Part shown: positions 1-7,562 of the stretch, one piece after another
Layout: each line of letters starts with the position of its first letter
How positions within the stretch are numbered: position 1 is the first letter of the stretch
From: an uncultured Clostridia bacterium
Lineage (GTDB): Bacteria > Bacillota > Clostridia > Christensenellales > Borkfalkiaceae
Assembly (NCBI GenBank): GCA_949878885.1
Contig: CATLBN010000004.1
Coordinates: 1-64,000, forward strand
Length of the DNA stretch: 64,000 nt
Reading direction: 5' to 3'
Notes under the pieces: model-generated
What the model was told of the DNA's origin: nothing
Database searches by the model: none
The model's input: only the letters and a program-made list of their open reading frames with translations
Position numbers and translations under genes: made by a program

Positions 1-1
1 C

Positions 2-1657
2 CAGTCTATCGAGGGGCAGCTTACCGAGTGCCGCAAGTTTGCAGCCGCAAACGATTTGCAGATAGTCCGTACATACGAGGACGAGCACCTCACTGGGCGA
101 AATGATATTCGCCCGGCGTTCCAGCAGTTGCTCAAAGACAGCGCCGCCGCAAAGTGGGATATTGTGCTCGTGTATGCAATCGACCGTTTCGGACGTAACA
201 GTATCGAAATAGCGATAAACAAATACCACTTGCAGAAAAACGGCAAGACGGTAATATCCGCCACGCAGCGCACCGCTCGCAACGTGGACGGCTCGAAAAA
301 TCTTGACGGTATCCTCCTCGAAAACTTTTATATCGGTATGGCGGAATACTACAGCGAGGAGCTCTCGCAGAAAGTTACCCGCGGGCTGCGTGAAAGTTAC
401 GCAAAGGGCAATTTTACCGGCGGGCGCCCCCTGCTCGGTTATAAAGTCATAGACGACCCGCGCAGTGCCGGCGACCGCAAGCCGCGCAAAATCGTGGTGA
501 TTGACGAGGATACGGCGCCGCTTGTCCGGTATGTGTTCGAGGCGTACGCGAAAGGCACCTCAAAAAAGGATATAATGGCGGAGCTTACGCGACGCGGTTA
601 TAAAAATAGTAAAAATAAACCCCTATCACTTACAAGTTTTCAAAACAACCTCACCAGCCGCAAGTATATAGGCGAGGTTGAGCACGACGGCACGGTGTAC
701 ACAAATATATATCCCCCACTCATAGACAAAGCCACCTTTGAAATCGTGCAGAAACGGCTTGCAAAGCGCAAACTAGCCCCGGCAGCCCTCAAAGCGAAAG
801 AGGACTACATCTTGCAAGGGAAAGCGTACTGCGGGCATTGTGGGGCTCGTATGGTCGGAGTGAGTGGCACGGGACGCGCTGCCACCTACTACTATTATGC
901 TTGCGGCAAAAAGTATAAATACCATACTTGCAATAAGCGCAGCGAAAGAAAAGACTTTCTCGAGCAGCTCGTCGTCGAGCTTACCCTTGAGTATGTGCTC
1001 GAGCCTAAACGTATGGATTTTATAGCCGACCGCGTTATGGCGCTTTATCAAAACGAATTCAACGAGGAAAACGTAAAAGCTATTGAGCGCCGCGTCGCAG
1101 CACTCGAGGAGGAAATAGAAAAAGCCGTCAACGCCTTTATAGACGCCGACAGCAAAATGGTACGCGCAAAGCTCAACCAGCGCGTGGAGGATTTGGAGGC
1201 ACAAAAAAACGAGCTCCTCAACGACCGGGACGGGCTCGTGGCTGCGTCAAAAATTCCGGTGTCAAAGGCTCAATTTATAGCGTGGCTCAAAACCTTTGAG
1301 CGCGGCAATCCCGCCGATAAGGATTTCCAAAAGCGTGTTGTGGACGCTCTGATAAATAGCTTTTACTTGTATGACGATAAATTCATAATTTACTTTAATA
1401 TAGACGGTGGCGAGGTTGTCGGGTATCCGCAAGCCTCCGAGGACGTCGAGCTGGCGGAAAATTTCGAGGAAAACGAAAATACCCCCACCTCAACGGGCGG
1501 GGGTAGTGTTCGTATTTCAAAAGCCACGCTCCACCAAAAGCGAAAGAGTTTGAACACAAAAATGTTCGAACTCTTTTTTCTATGCGCGCTTGTCAAGGTA
1601 AGCTCACGCCTGTCTGCCATTTTATATTTATTAGTTGCTTTATCTATGATATTATGA
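2..1657 (+). CDS. Large serine recombinase, 5' end off window
   Basis: Site-specific recombinase of the large serine family, which integrates and excises mobile elements. The reading frame is open to the left edge, and the residues before the ORF-track start (a TTG) read QSIEGQLTECRKF, typical of the resolvase domain, so the TTG start is an artefact and the catalytic serine lies outside the window. Visible parts in order: rest of the resolvase domain with a DRFGRN motif, the recombinase domain (about residues 125-235), a zinc ribbon with CGHCG and a later Cys pair (about 260-295), and a coiled-coil segment rich in Glu/Lys (about 335-395). The C-terminal 40 or so residues are hydrophobic and unlike the family, and a hairpin with a T-run sits inside this tail. 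Codon use is more GC-rich than in the following genes, which fits recent transfer. Confidence 0.93.
   Translation, partial: QSIEGQLTECRKFAAANDLQIVRTYEDEHLTGRNDIRPAFQQLLKDSAAAKWDIVLVYAIDRFGRNSIEIAINKYHLQKNGKTVISATQRTARNVDGSKNLDGILLENFYIGMAEYYSEELSQKVTRGLRESYAKGNFTGGRPLLGYKVIDDPRSAGDRKPRKIVVIDEDTAPLVRYVFEAYAKGTSKKDIMAELTRRGYKNSKNKPLSLTSFQNNLTSRKYIGEVEHDGTVYTNIYPPLIDKATFEIVQKRLAKRKLAPAALKAKEDYILQGKAYCGHCGARMVGVSGTGRAATYYYYACGKKYKYHTCNKRSERKDFLEQLVVELTLEYVLEPKRMDFIADRVMALYQNEFNEENVKAIERRVAALEEEIEKAVNAFIDADSKMVRAKLNQRVEDLEAQKNELLNDRDGLVAASKIPVSKAQFIAWLKTFERGNPADKDFQKRVVDALINSFYLYDDKFIIYFNIDGGEVVGYPQASEDVELAENFEENENTPTSTGGGSVRISKATLHQKRKSLNTKMFELFFLCALVKVSSRLSAILYLLVALSMIL
1543..1579 (+). terminator. 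Intrinsic terminator overlapping the recombinase 3' end
   Basis: A stem of 12 or more base pairs (AGAGTTTGAACA with TGTTCGAACTCT, one G-T pair), a six-base A-rich loop and a run of six T. It lies inside the annotated recombinase frame, about 80 bases before the stop, so either transcription ends before the stop or the last codons are a run-on past the functional C-terminus. Confidence 0.7.
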
Positions 1658-1702
1658 TAAAATTTCTCTACGATAAACGATAATTTAATAGAGGAAAAAC
1701 TA

Positions 1703-2056
1703 ATGTTGATTGGAAAAAAGAAAAAGATAGCAAATTATTTGAAAGAACGAAAAGATAATTTTTCTAATTTTGATTTAATATTAAAAGACTATTTATCTGG
1801 TAATTTGATAACAGAACTAAAAAAGATAGGGTTATCAAAAATAGAAATTCATTTAGATTGGTTTGACGATATTAAAGATGTAGGTATACAAGCCAAACAT
1901 AAAGATTATTTCTTGGATATCCAAATTGATAAAAAAGAACTTGCAATCGGTTGTAGCAAATCCGAGCCTGATTGTGATGAATTTATCTCTATCGATGGTG
2001 AACCCGACTCGTGTTATATTTATTCCATAATACAAAAGCGCATTGCGCAAATTTAA
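1703..2056 (+). CDS. Hypothetical protein, 117 aa, mobile-element edge
   Basis: I do not recognise the family. The start is supported by a GAGGAAA ribosome binding site about eight bases before the ATG. The protein begins with a Lys-rich stretch, then a helical segment, then a region of short alternating beta-like patterns with acidic residues (EIHLDWFDD, then EPDCDEFISIDGEPDSC) and no signal peptide or membrane segment, so it should be a soluble cytoplasmic protein. Base composition is very AT-rich, unlike the recombinase just upstream. It lies between the recombinase and a truncated acetyltransferase gene, so it may be cargo of the element. Its small acidic character would suit an immunity-type or antitoxin-type protein, but nothing in the sequence proves this. 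Confidence 0.6.
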   Translation: MLIGKKKKIANYLKERKDNFSNFDLILKDYLSGNLITELKKIGLSKIEIHLDWFDDIKDVGIQAKHKDYFLDIQIDKKELAIGCSKSEPDCDEFISIDGEPDSCYIYSIIQKRIAQI

Positions 2057-2103
2057 TAAATAAAGTTTGTAAATTTCAATTTATCGTATATATTTCGTTT
2101 TAA

Positions 2104-2247
2104 GCTACTACTGCTCTGTCAAATAAAGCAGGCTTCAAACAAGAAGGTGTTTTGGGCGACGCAGTTTTAAACGGCAACGAATATGCCGACGATATTTTAA
2201 TGTCGATTTTAGAAAGTGACTGGAAAGAATTAAAAGCAAAAAAATAA
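2104..2247 (+). pseudogene. C-terminal remnant of a GNAT acetyltransferase
   Basis: An open frame from the in-frame TAA at 2101 to the TAA at 2245 translates to a 47-residue piece starting near SNKAGFKQEGVL and ending in DDILMSILESDWKEL. This matches the end of RimJ/RimL-type GNAT N-acetyltransferases: the KAGF-x-x-EG motif of the acetyl-CoA binding region and the final DDILMSIL strand. The N-terminal two thirds are missing and there is no start codon or ribosome binding site, so it is not expressed as an enzyme. Homology stops right next to position 2104, which suggests a rearrangement or integration breakpoint there. Confidence 0.75.
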
Positions 2248-2336
2248 ATTTAGTTCAATCTGCCTCCGCTCCTCTACATAGTTTTAAAACCACACGTTGG
2301 GTATTATTATAAGTAATGAATTTTTAAAGGACTATT

Positions 2337-2876
2337 ATGAACGTAGAAACCATTATTGCAATTGTTACGGCAGGTATTGCGTTTGTTACTTCGGTAGCAA
2401 GCTTTACCTATAATTTAATTCAAAACAGAAAAGACAGAATACAAAAAGTTATTTTGGATAACAGAATTAAATATATGGACAAAATCAGAGACGGCTTTAC
2501 CGACTTTATAGGGTTGTGCAATTTAAAAGCGATAAATCTTGCAAAAAGCAATGCCGACATAATGAAAAGTTATACCGAAAAAATTTTTTACGGATACGGT
2601 AAAATTAAAACTTATATAAAACCGTTTTATAAAATAGACAGTGAACTTTTAATATCGTTAGACAATTTGTACGACTGCGTTTTATCTTTACTTATAGGAG
2701 AGAAATCAGAAAATTTACTTAACGGGTTACGCAATGATTTTGCCGATAAATATTTGAAATACGATTGGGCTTATTGGAAATATATTCAACTGCAAAAAGA
2801 AGGAAATTATATGAACAGCGACGACGCGTTCGACAACGTATATTATCAATTTTTGGGACAGATAGACAATAAATAG
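2337..2876 (+). CDS. Hypothetical membrane-anchored protein, 179 aa
   Basis: I do not recognise the family by name. Residues 4-27 form a single hydrophobic segment (IIAIVTAGIAFVTSVASF), followed by a basic stretch (QNRKDRIQK), so the rest of the protein is expected in the cytoplasm. That rest is helical and Lys/Tyr-rich with no visible catalytic motif. The arrangement of one N-terminal TM and a helical cytoplasmic body is common among accessory or defence-associated hypothetical proteins of Bacillota, but that is only an analogy. The start has a weak AGGA-type ribosome binding site (AAAGGACTATT). It ends in front of a bidirectional terminator shared with the converging LRR gene. Very AT-rich. 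Confidence 0.65.
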   Translation: MNVETIIAIVTAGIAFVTSVASFTYNLIQNRKDRIQKVILDNRIKYMDKIRDGFTDFIGLCNLKAINLAKSNADIMKSYTEKIFYGYGKIKTYIKPFYKIDSELLISLDNLYDCVLSLLIGEKSENLLNGLRNDFADKYLKYDWAYWKYIQLQKEGNYMNSDDAFDNVYYQFLGQIDNK

Positions 2877-2890
2877 ATTTATAGACTATT

Positions 2891-2935
2891 AAAAAAGACT
2901 GATAAGATTATTTTTCTTATCAGCCTTTTTTGTTT
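2891..2935. terminator. Bidirectional terminator between converging genes
   Basis: Inverted repeat GACTGATAAGA / TCTTATCAGCC with A-runs before and T-runs after it, so it can work on both strands. It separates the plus-strand membrane protein from the minus-strand LRR gene. Confidence 0.8.
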
Positions 2936-2937
2936 TA

Positions 2938-5193
2938 TTAATCTGTTGCGGTAAATTTTATATTTGAATTTAATTTTACAAAATAATTTTTGAATTTTGC
3001 CGGCGCATTAACCGTTTCAAGATTCATACAATCGTCAAAACATCCGTCGGGCGACTTTAAGCTTTGTGGAAGCGTAAGTTGTTTCAACTTTTTACAGCCT
3101 TTAAAAGCTTCGCTCATAATAATTTCAACGCCTTCCGGTATGACTATACTCTCTATATCCGAATCTGCAAACGCTGAACTGTATATCCGTCTTACAAGCC
3201 CTCCTGCCGGGATTTCGGTATTAAGACAACCTGCCCAAAGCTCGTTTTCTTTTAAACTTATCAGGCAGTTGCCGTCGGATTTATAATTTGTGTTGCCTTC
3301 GGCTACGGTTATTTTTTCAAGCTTTGGTTTATATTTGAATCCGGCATTAAAAAATGATTTTGCGGTAGAAGGCAAATAAATAACTTTTACGTTGTCGCAA
3401 CGGTAAAACGCCAAATAGTCTATTTGTTCCACACCTTCCGGAAAGTTGAGAACTTCCAGCTTTTTACAGCCTTCAAAAGAGCAGCTTCCTATTGTTTTTA
3501 ACCCTTCAGGCATTTTAAGTTCGATTAAATTTTCGCAATTATAAAAAGCGTATTCTTCTATTGTTTTTAACCCTGCGCCGAAAACTGCCGCCTCTAAGTT
3601 TACACATTCATTAAACGCGCTTGCTCCCAACGTTTCCAAGCCTTGGGGGAATATAACGGTTTTAATACCCGAACAGGAATCGAAAGCCTTGTTTCCTATC
3701 TTTTTTACTCCGTTCGGAATAACAATTTTTTCCAACTTTTCGCATTTATAAAATGCGCCGTTTCCTATCTTTTCTATTCCGTTTTCCGGCAAAACCGAGT
3801 AATTGCAACCTAATATAAGCGTTTTGCTTTTAATATCCACAACGCAGTTGTTTACGCTGCGGTATTTTTTGTTGCCTTCGTCAACCGTTATGGAACAAAG
3901 ATTTTCGCACCCTTCGAACGCACTGCTTGCAATAGCTTTAACCGAAGCAGAAATAACTACGCTCTCTATTTTCTTTTTGCCTTTAAACGCCTTAGCTTTT
4001 ATTGCCGCAACTCCGTCCGGAATAACCACGTTAACCGCTTTTCCGCGGTATTTGCGAAGGGTATCGCCGTCCATCTCGAAATCAGGATTAGAAGTCTTAC
4101 GTGAAATTTTTGCAGCTAACGTACACCCCGTAAAAGCATCTTTTGCTATAAAATCAGGTTCTGGCGGCAAAACTACGTCTTTTAATTTACATCCCCAAAA
4201 CGCGCCGTTGCCTATATATTTAACCGAAGCGGGAATAACCGCCTCTTTAAGATTTTCACAGCTGATAAACGCATACTTGTCTATCTTTGTAAGAGTGTCG
4301 GGCAAAGTAACTTTTTTTAAATTATGACAGGAACGGAAAGTTGCCGATTCTATAGCTTTAATACCGCTGCCTATCTTTATAGAAGTTATTCCGCTCATTT
4401 CAAACGCGCTTGAACCTAATTTTGTTGTACAGTCGGATATTATTATATCGCACTTTAAATTTTTACAGTTTTCAAACGCATTTTTTTCAATACGTTCTAT
4501 ATATTCAAGATTGATTTTTTCTAAACTATCACAGCCTTCAAACACGCTTACGCTTAATTTTTTTACGCTTTGCGGCAAATTTATTGCTTTTAACGACCTA
4601 CAATTAAGAAACGCATAAGTTCCTATACTCTTTATCCCTTCCGGAATATTAATTTCTGTTAAATAATACTGTCGGCAAAACGCAGCTTCGTTTATCGCCG
4701 TAATACTGCCGTCGTCGGGAATAACCGAGTTACGGCAACCGGCAATAACGGTTCCCGTCGCTTTTTCAATCAAACAGTTGCCCTTAGCATAATAAACGGG
4801 ATTATTTTCATCAACTGTAATTTCCTTTAAACCGAAGCAGTTGTTAAACGGCTGATATTTTTTATCAAGTTTAATTAGCGAAGCGGGCAAATGAATTTTT
4901 TCCAGCGAACTGCAATGATTAAAAGCCCAAGCACCGAGTTCTTCCACTCCATCGGGAATAACTACTTCTTTTAAATTATAGCAATGATTAAACGCTTCTT
5001 TACCTACAAATTTTAAGGTTGATGGAAATATTACCGATTCGCAGTATTCGCCCTCGAACGCATTAAACTGTATTTTAACTACGCCTTCCGGCACAGCAAT
5101 GTTAGGACTTCCTTTAACCGGAGTTCTATGACCCAATACAACGTTATCTTCTATTATGCCGTAAAAGCTGTATGCATTACTTTTATTTGCCAT
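2938..5193 (-). CDS. BspA-like leucine-rich-repeat protein (LRR_5), no signal peptide
   Basis: About 751 residues made almost entirely of BspA/TpLRR (LRR_5) repeats, recognised by units such as AFxxCxxLKEVVIPxGVxxIGxxAF spaced about 23 residues apart, interrupted by 'capping' stretches with GNCLI-type motifs (about residues 130, 430 and 640). The family mostly works in surface adhesion and binding. I chose the start at 5193 (MANKSNAY) because AAAGAGG lies seven to eight bases before it; the longer ORF-track start adds 20 residues without a ribosome binding site. Neither form has a convincing signal peptide or lipobox and there is no LPXTG or SLH anchor, so the protein appears cytoplasmic or leaves by an unrecognised route. 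It stands alone between terminators. Confidence 0.9.
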   Translation of the reverse strand: MANKSNAYSFYGIIEDNVVLGHRTPVKGSPNIAVPEGVVKIQFNAFEGEYCESVIFPSTLKFVGKEAFNHCYNLKEVVIPDGVEELGAWAFNHCSSLEKIHLPASLIKLDKKYQPFNNCFGLKEITVDENNPVYYAKGNCLIEKATGTVIAGCRNSVIPDDGSITAINEAAFCRQYYLTEINIPEGIKSIGTYAFLNCRSLKAINLPQSVKKLSVSVFEGCDSLEKINLEYIERIEKNAFENCKNLKCDIIISDCTTKLGSSAFEMSGITSIKIGSGIKAIESATFRSCHNLKKVTLPDTLTKIDKYAFISCENLKEAVIPASVKYIGNGAFWGCKLKDVVLPPEPDFIAKDAFTGCTLAAKISRKTSNPDFEMDGDTLRKYRGKAVNVVIPDGVAAIKAKAFKGKKKIESVVISASVKAIASSAFEGCENLCSITVDEGNKKYRSVNNCVVDIKSKTLILGCNYSVLPENGIEKIGNGAFYKCEKLEKIVIPNGVKKIGNKAFDSCSGIKTVIFPQGLETLGASAFNECVNLEAAVFGAGLKTIEEYAFYNCENLIELKMPEGLKTIGSCSFEGCKKLEVLNFPEGVEQIDYLAFYRCDNVKVIYLPSTAKSFFNAGFKYKPKLEKITVAEGNTNYKSDGNCLISLKENELWAGCLNTEIPAGGLVRRIYSSAFADSDIESIVIPEGVEIIMSEAFKGCKKLKQLTLPQSLKSPDGCFDDCMNLETVNAPAKFKNYFVKLNSNIKFTATD

Positions 5194-5360
5194 TTTTTCC
5201 TCTTTTATGTTAAATATTACTTTTATTATATAATATAAAAAATGTTTTTTCAATACTGTTTTTATTAAATTTATAAACTTATTTAACAGTGCAATGCCGC
5301 AAATCGATTTAGAATTATTTTACTAAAAATTGTTTGAAAATTCGTATTATTAAAATAATA

Positions 5361-5392
5361 AAAGTCCGTTGATTGATAATCAACGGACTTTT
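5361..5392 (-). terminator. Terminator after glf
   Basis: Stem AAAGTCCGTTGAT / ATCAACGGACTTT with a five-base loop and a following T-rich stretch on the minus strand (TTATTATT). It closes the minus-strand run that ends with glf. The remaining upstream region of the LRR gene (5194-5360) is AT-rich and shows no other clear element. Confidence 0.85.
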
Positions 5393-5408
5393 ATTATTTA
5401 ATTTAATT

Positions 5409-6503
5409 TTATTTTAAATTGCTTGCAAGCTGCAAAGCTTCCGCCACTACGTCGTCCATATCCAAATAGCGGTAAAAACCGAGTCTGCCGCCGAAAATTA
5501 CTTTATTCTGCTCAGCGGCAAGTCTTTTATATTCTCCGTATCGCACTGTATTTGCAGCGTCGTTAAGCGGATAAAACCTCTCTTTGCCTACTTCCCAATC
5601 CACGGGATATTCGCGCGTTATAACCGTATAAGGCAGCTTTTTGTCTATGCCGAAATGTTTATGCTCGATTATACGCGTAAACGGAACGCTTTTTTCCGTA
5701 TAATTGACAACTGCGTTACCCTGATAGTCGCTTTCGTTCAATTTCAGCGTTTCAAAGCGCAAAGAACGGTATCCCAAATATCCTCTGCAATAACCGAAAT
5801 ATTCGTCGATTGCGCCTGTATAAACAACTTTTTCGGCAAGCGAATTATAATAATCTTTTTCTTTAAGATAATCTTCGCCCGTACGCACCTCTATTCCGTT
5901 TAAAAGATTTTGCACAAGTACGGTATAACCGCCTTCGGGAATTCCCTGATACAAATCGTTAAAATAATTATTGTTAAAAGTATATCTGAGCGGCAAACGT
6001 TTTATTATTTCCGCAGGCAGTTTATCCGCGCTCCTGCCCCATTGCTTTTCGGTATAACCTTCTATAAGCGTATTATAAATATCTCTGCCTACAAGCGAAA
6101 GCGCCTGCTCACGCACGTTTTTTGGATTTGCGCACTTTACAATTTGCGAAGTTATTTTTTCTTTTGCTTTTCGCGGCGTGGTTACACCCCAAAGAGCATA
6201 AAACGTATTCATATTAAACGGTAAGTGATACAGCTTGCCCTTATAATTTGCCAACGGCGCATTTATAAACGGATTAAATTCGGCAAAGCGGTTTACGTAT
6301 TCCCAAACCGCCTTGTCTGAAGTGTGAAAAATGTGCGCGCCGTATTCGTGAACGGTTATTCCGTCCGCATCACGCGTGTAACAGTTTCCACCTATATGGC
6401 TGCGTTTTTCCAAAACAAGGCATTTTTTTCTGCAATCGGTCATTTGCCGCGCAAACACCGCGCCGAATAGACCTGCGCCCACTATTACATAATCGTAAGT
6501 CAT
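5409..6503 (-). CDS. glf: UDP-galactopyranose mutase
   Basis: FAD enzyme converting UDP-galactopyranose to UDP-galactofuranose, the donor for galactofuranose in cell-surface glycans. The protein has the N-terminal FAD-binding motif VGAGLFGAVFA, the ExRxHIGGNCYT segment, the HIFHTSD motif and the ENYTEKQWG-like region (here EGYTEKQWG), all typical of bacterial Glf; 364 residues is the normal length. It follows a GT2 glycosyltransferase by three bases, so the two are cotranscribed, and the likely user of UDP-Galf is that or another transferase in the cell. It is the last gene of the run, in front of a terminator. Confidence 0.96.
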   Translation of the reverse strand: MTYDYVIVGAGLFGAVFARQMTDCRKKCLVLEKRSHIGGNCYTRDADGITVHEYGAHIFHTSDKAVWEYVNRFAEFNPFINAPLANYKGKLYHLPFNMNTFYALWGVTTPRKAKEKITSQIVKCANPKNVREQALSLVGRDIYNTLIEGYTEKQWGRSADKLPAEIIKRLPLRYTFNNNYFNDLYQGIPEGGYTVLVQNLLNGIEVRTGEDYLKEKDYYNSLAEKVVYTGAIDEYFGYCRGYLGYRSLRFETLKLNESDYQGNAVVNYTEKSVPFTRIIEHKHFGIDKKLPYTVITREYPVDWEVGKERFYPLNDAANTVRYGEYKRLAAEQNKVIFGGRLGFYRYLDMDDVVAEALQLASNLK

Positions 6504-6506
6504 ATA

Positions 6507-7535
6507 TTAAGCCCCAAGTTTTACATATTTACACAATAAACGGTACGAAATAGTTGTTACCTTGCCTTTTACTCTCCAACAAAGCCTGTCAAGCATCCAT
6601 ACAAACGGCATTCGTTTAAGTTTTTTATATAACTTTCTGTCTTTTACTTTAAGTTCGTTCCACATATCCGCAAACAGTTCTCTGCGTTTAGGTTCGTCTT
6701 TTGCGGTAGTAAAAAAATATGTGTTCATAAGCATTACGTTAAGACAGTGATACATTTGCAAACGTAGCGGTTTGCACATTCTTTCCAATTTTTCGTAAGA
6801 GTAAGCGTTCAGCATTATTTTGGTTATGTTTATCTGCTGTTCGTATCTCTTTACAATGTTTTCTATAGATACCGACTGGTCGCTTCTGCCTATATAATAT
6901 CTGTATAAATCAATATCGATATAAAACAGTTTTTTAACATAAGGCAGCGGTTCGTACGCAAAAATATTATCAACGTAAAAAGTATGTTCGGGCAGCTTTA
7001 TTCCCATTCCGCGCAAAAGCTCGGTACGATAAACAAGCGCGTGCATTAAATACATTTTCCAAAGCTTTAACGATTTTGCGTCTTTCCATTCAAAAAATTT
7101 GTTTACGGGCAGTGTTTTATTATACCTGCTTACATAACAAGTATTGTCAGAAACTCGTTCATACACAAAATTTGTTATATACAAATCCGCCGTTTCGCCC
7201 AAAGCAATATGATATTTTAAAGTTGCTATAAGCATTTTAAGCGCCTTAGCGTCTAGCCAATCGTCGGAATCCACAACTTTATAATACATACCGCAAGCAA
7301 GTTCCAAGCCTTTATTAACGCCTGACCCGTGCCCGCCGTTAGGCTTATGCACCGCTCGTACGATGTTGGGATACGCCTTAGCGTAGGAATCTGCAATTTC
7401 CGCCGTATTATCGGTAGAACCGTCGTTTACAATTATAATTTCAACGTCGTCGCCGCCTACAAGCAAACTTTCCACGCATTTTCTAAGATAGTTTTGCGAA
7501 TTATAGCTTGGTATTGCAAACGTAATCAATTTCAT
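6507..7535 (-). CDS. Family 2 glycosyltransferase
   Basis: Cytoplasmic GT-A type glycosyltransferase moving a sugar from a nucleotide donor to a surface glycan precursor. The N-terminal 110 residues show the family pattern: FAIPSYNSQNYL, the IVNDGSTDNT donor-binding segment, and the metal-binding DxD as KVVDSDDW. The remaining 230 residues are helical, with no TM segment, as in GT2 enzymes of capsule and teichoic-acid-like pathways. It lies three bases from glf and 27 bases after the transporter gene. The substrate cannot be told from sequence; pairing with glf makes a galactofuranosyl or galactosyl role possible. Confidence 0.92.
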   Translation of the reverse strand: MKLITFAIPSYNSQNYLRKCVESLLVGGDDVEIIIVNDGSTDNTAEIADSYAKAYPNIVRAVHKPNGGHGSGVNKGLELACGMYYKVVDSDDWLDAKALKMLIATLKYHIALGETADLYITNFVYERVSDNTCYVSRYNKTLPVNKFFEWKDAKSLKLWKMYLMHALVYRTELLRGMGIKLPEHTFYVDNIFAYEPLPYVKKLFYIDIDLYRYYIGRSDQSVSIENIVKRYEQQINITKIMLNAYSYEKLERMCKPLRLQMYHCLNVMLMNTYFFTTAKDEPKRRELFADMWNELKVKDRKLYKKLKRMPFVWMLDRLCWRVKGKVTTISYRLLCKYVKLGA

Positions 7536-7562
7536 AACATACGCCCCGTATAATTTTAACTA

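Noticed and set aside
773-1620. Minus-strand ORFs of 143 and 76 aa opposite the recombinase.
   Set aside because: They are antisense shadows of a clear recombinase frame, with no start signals or family resemblance.
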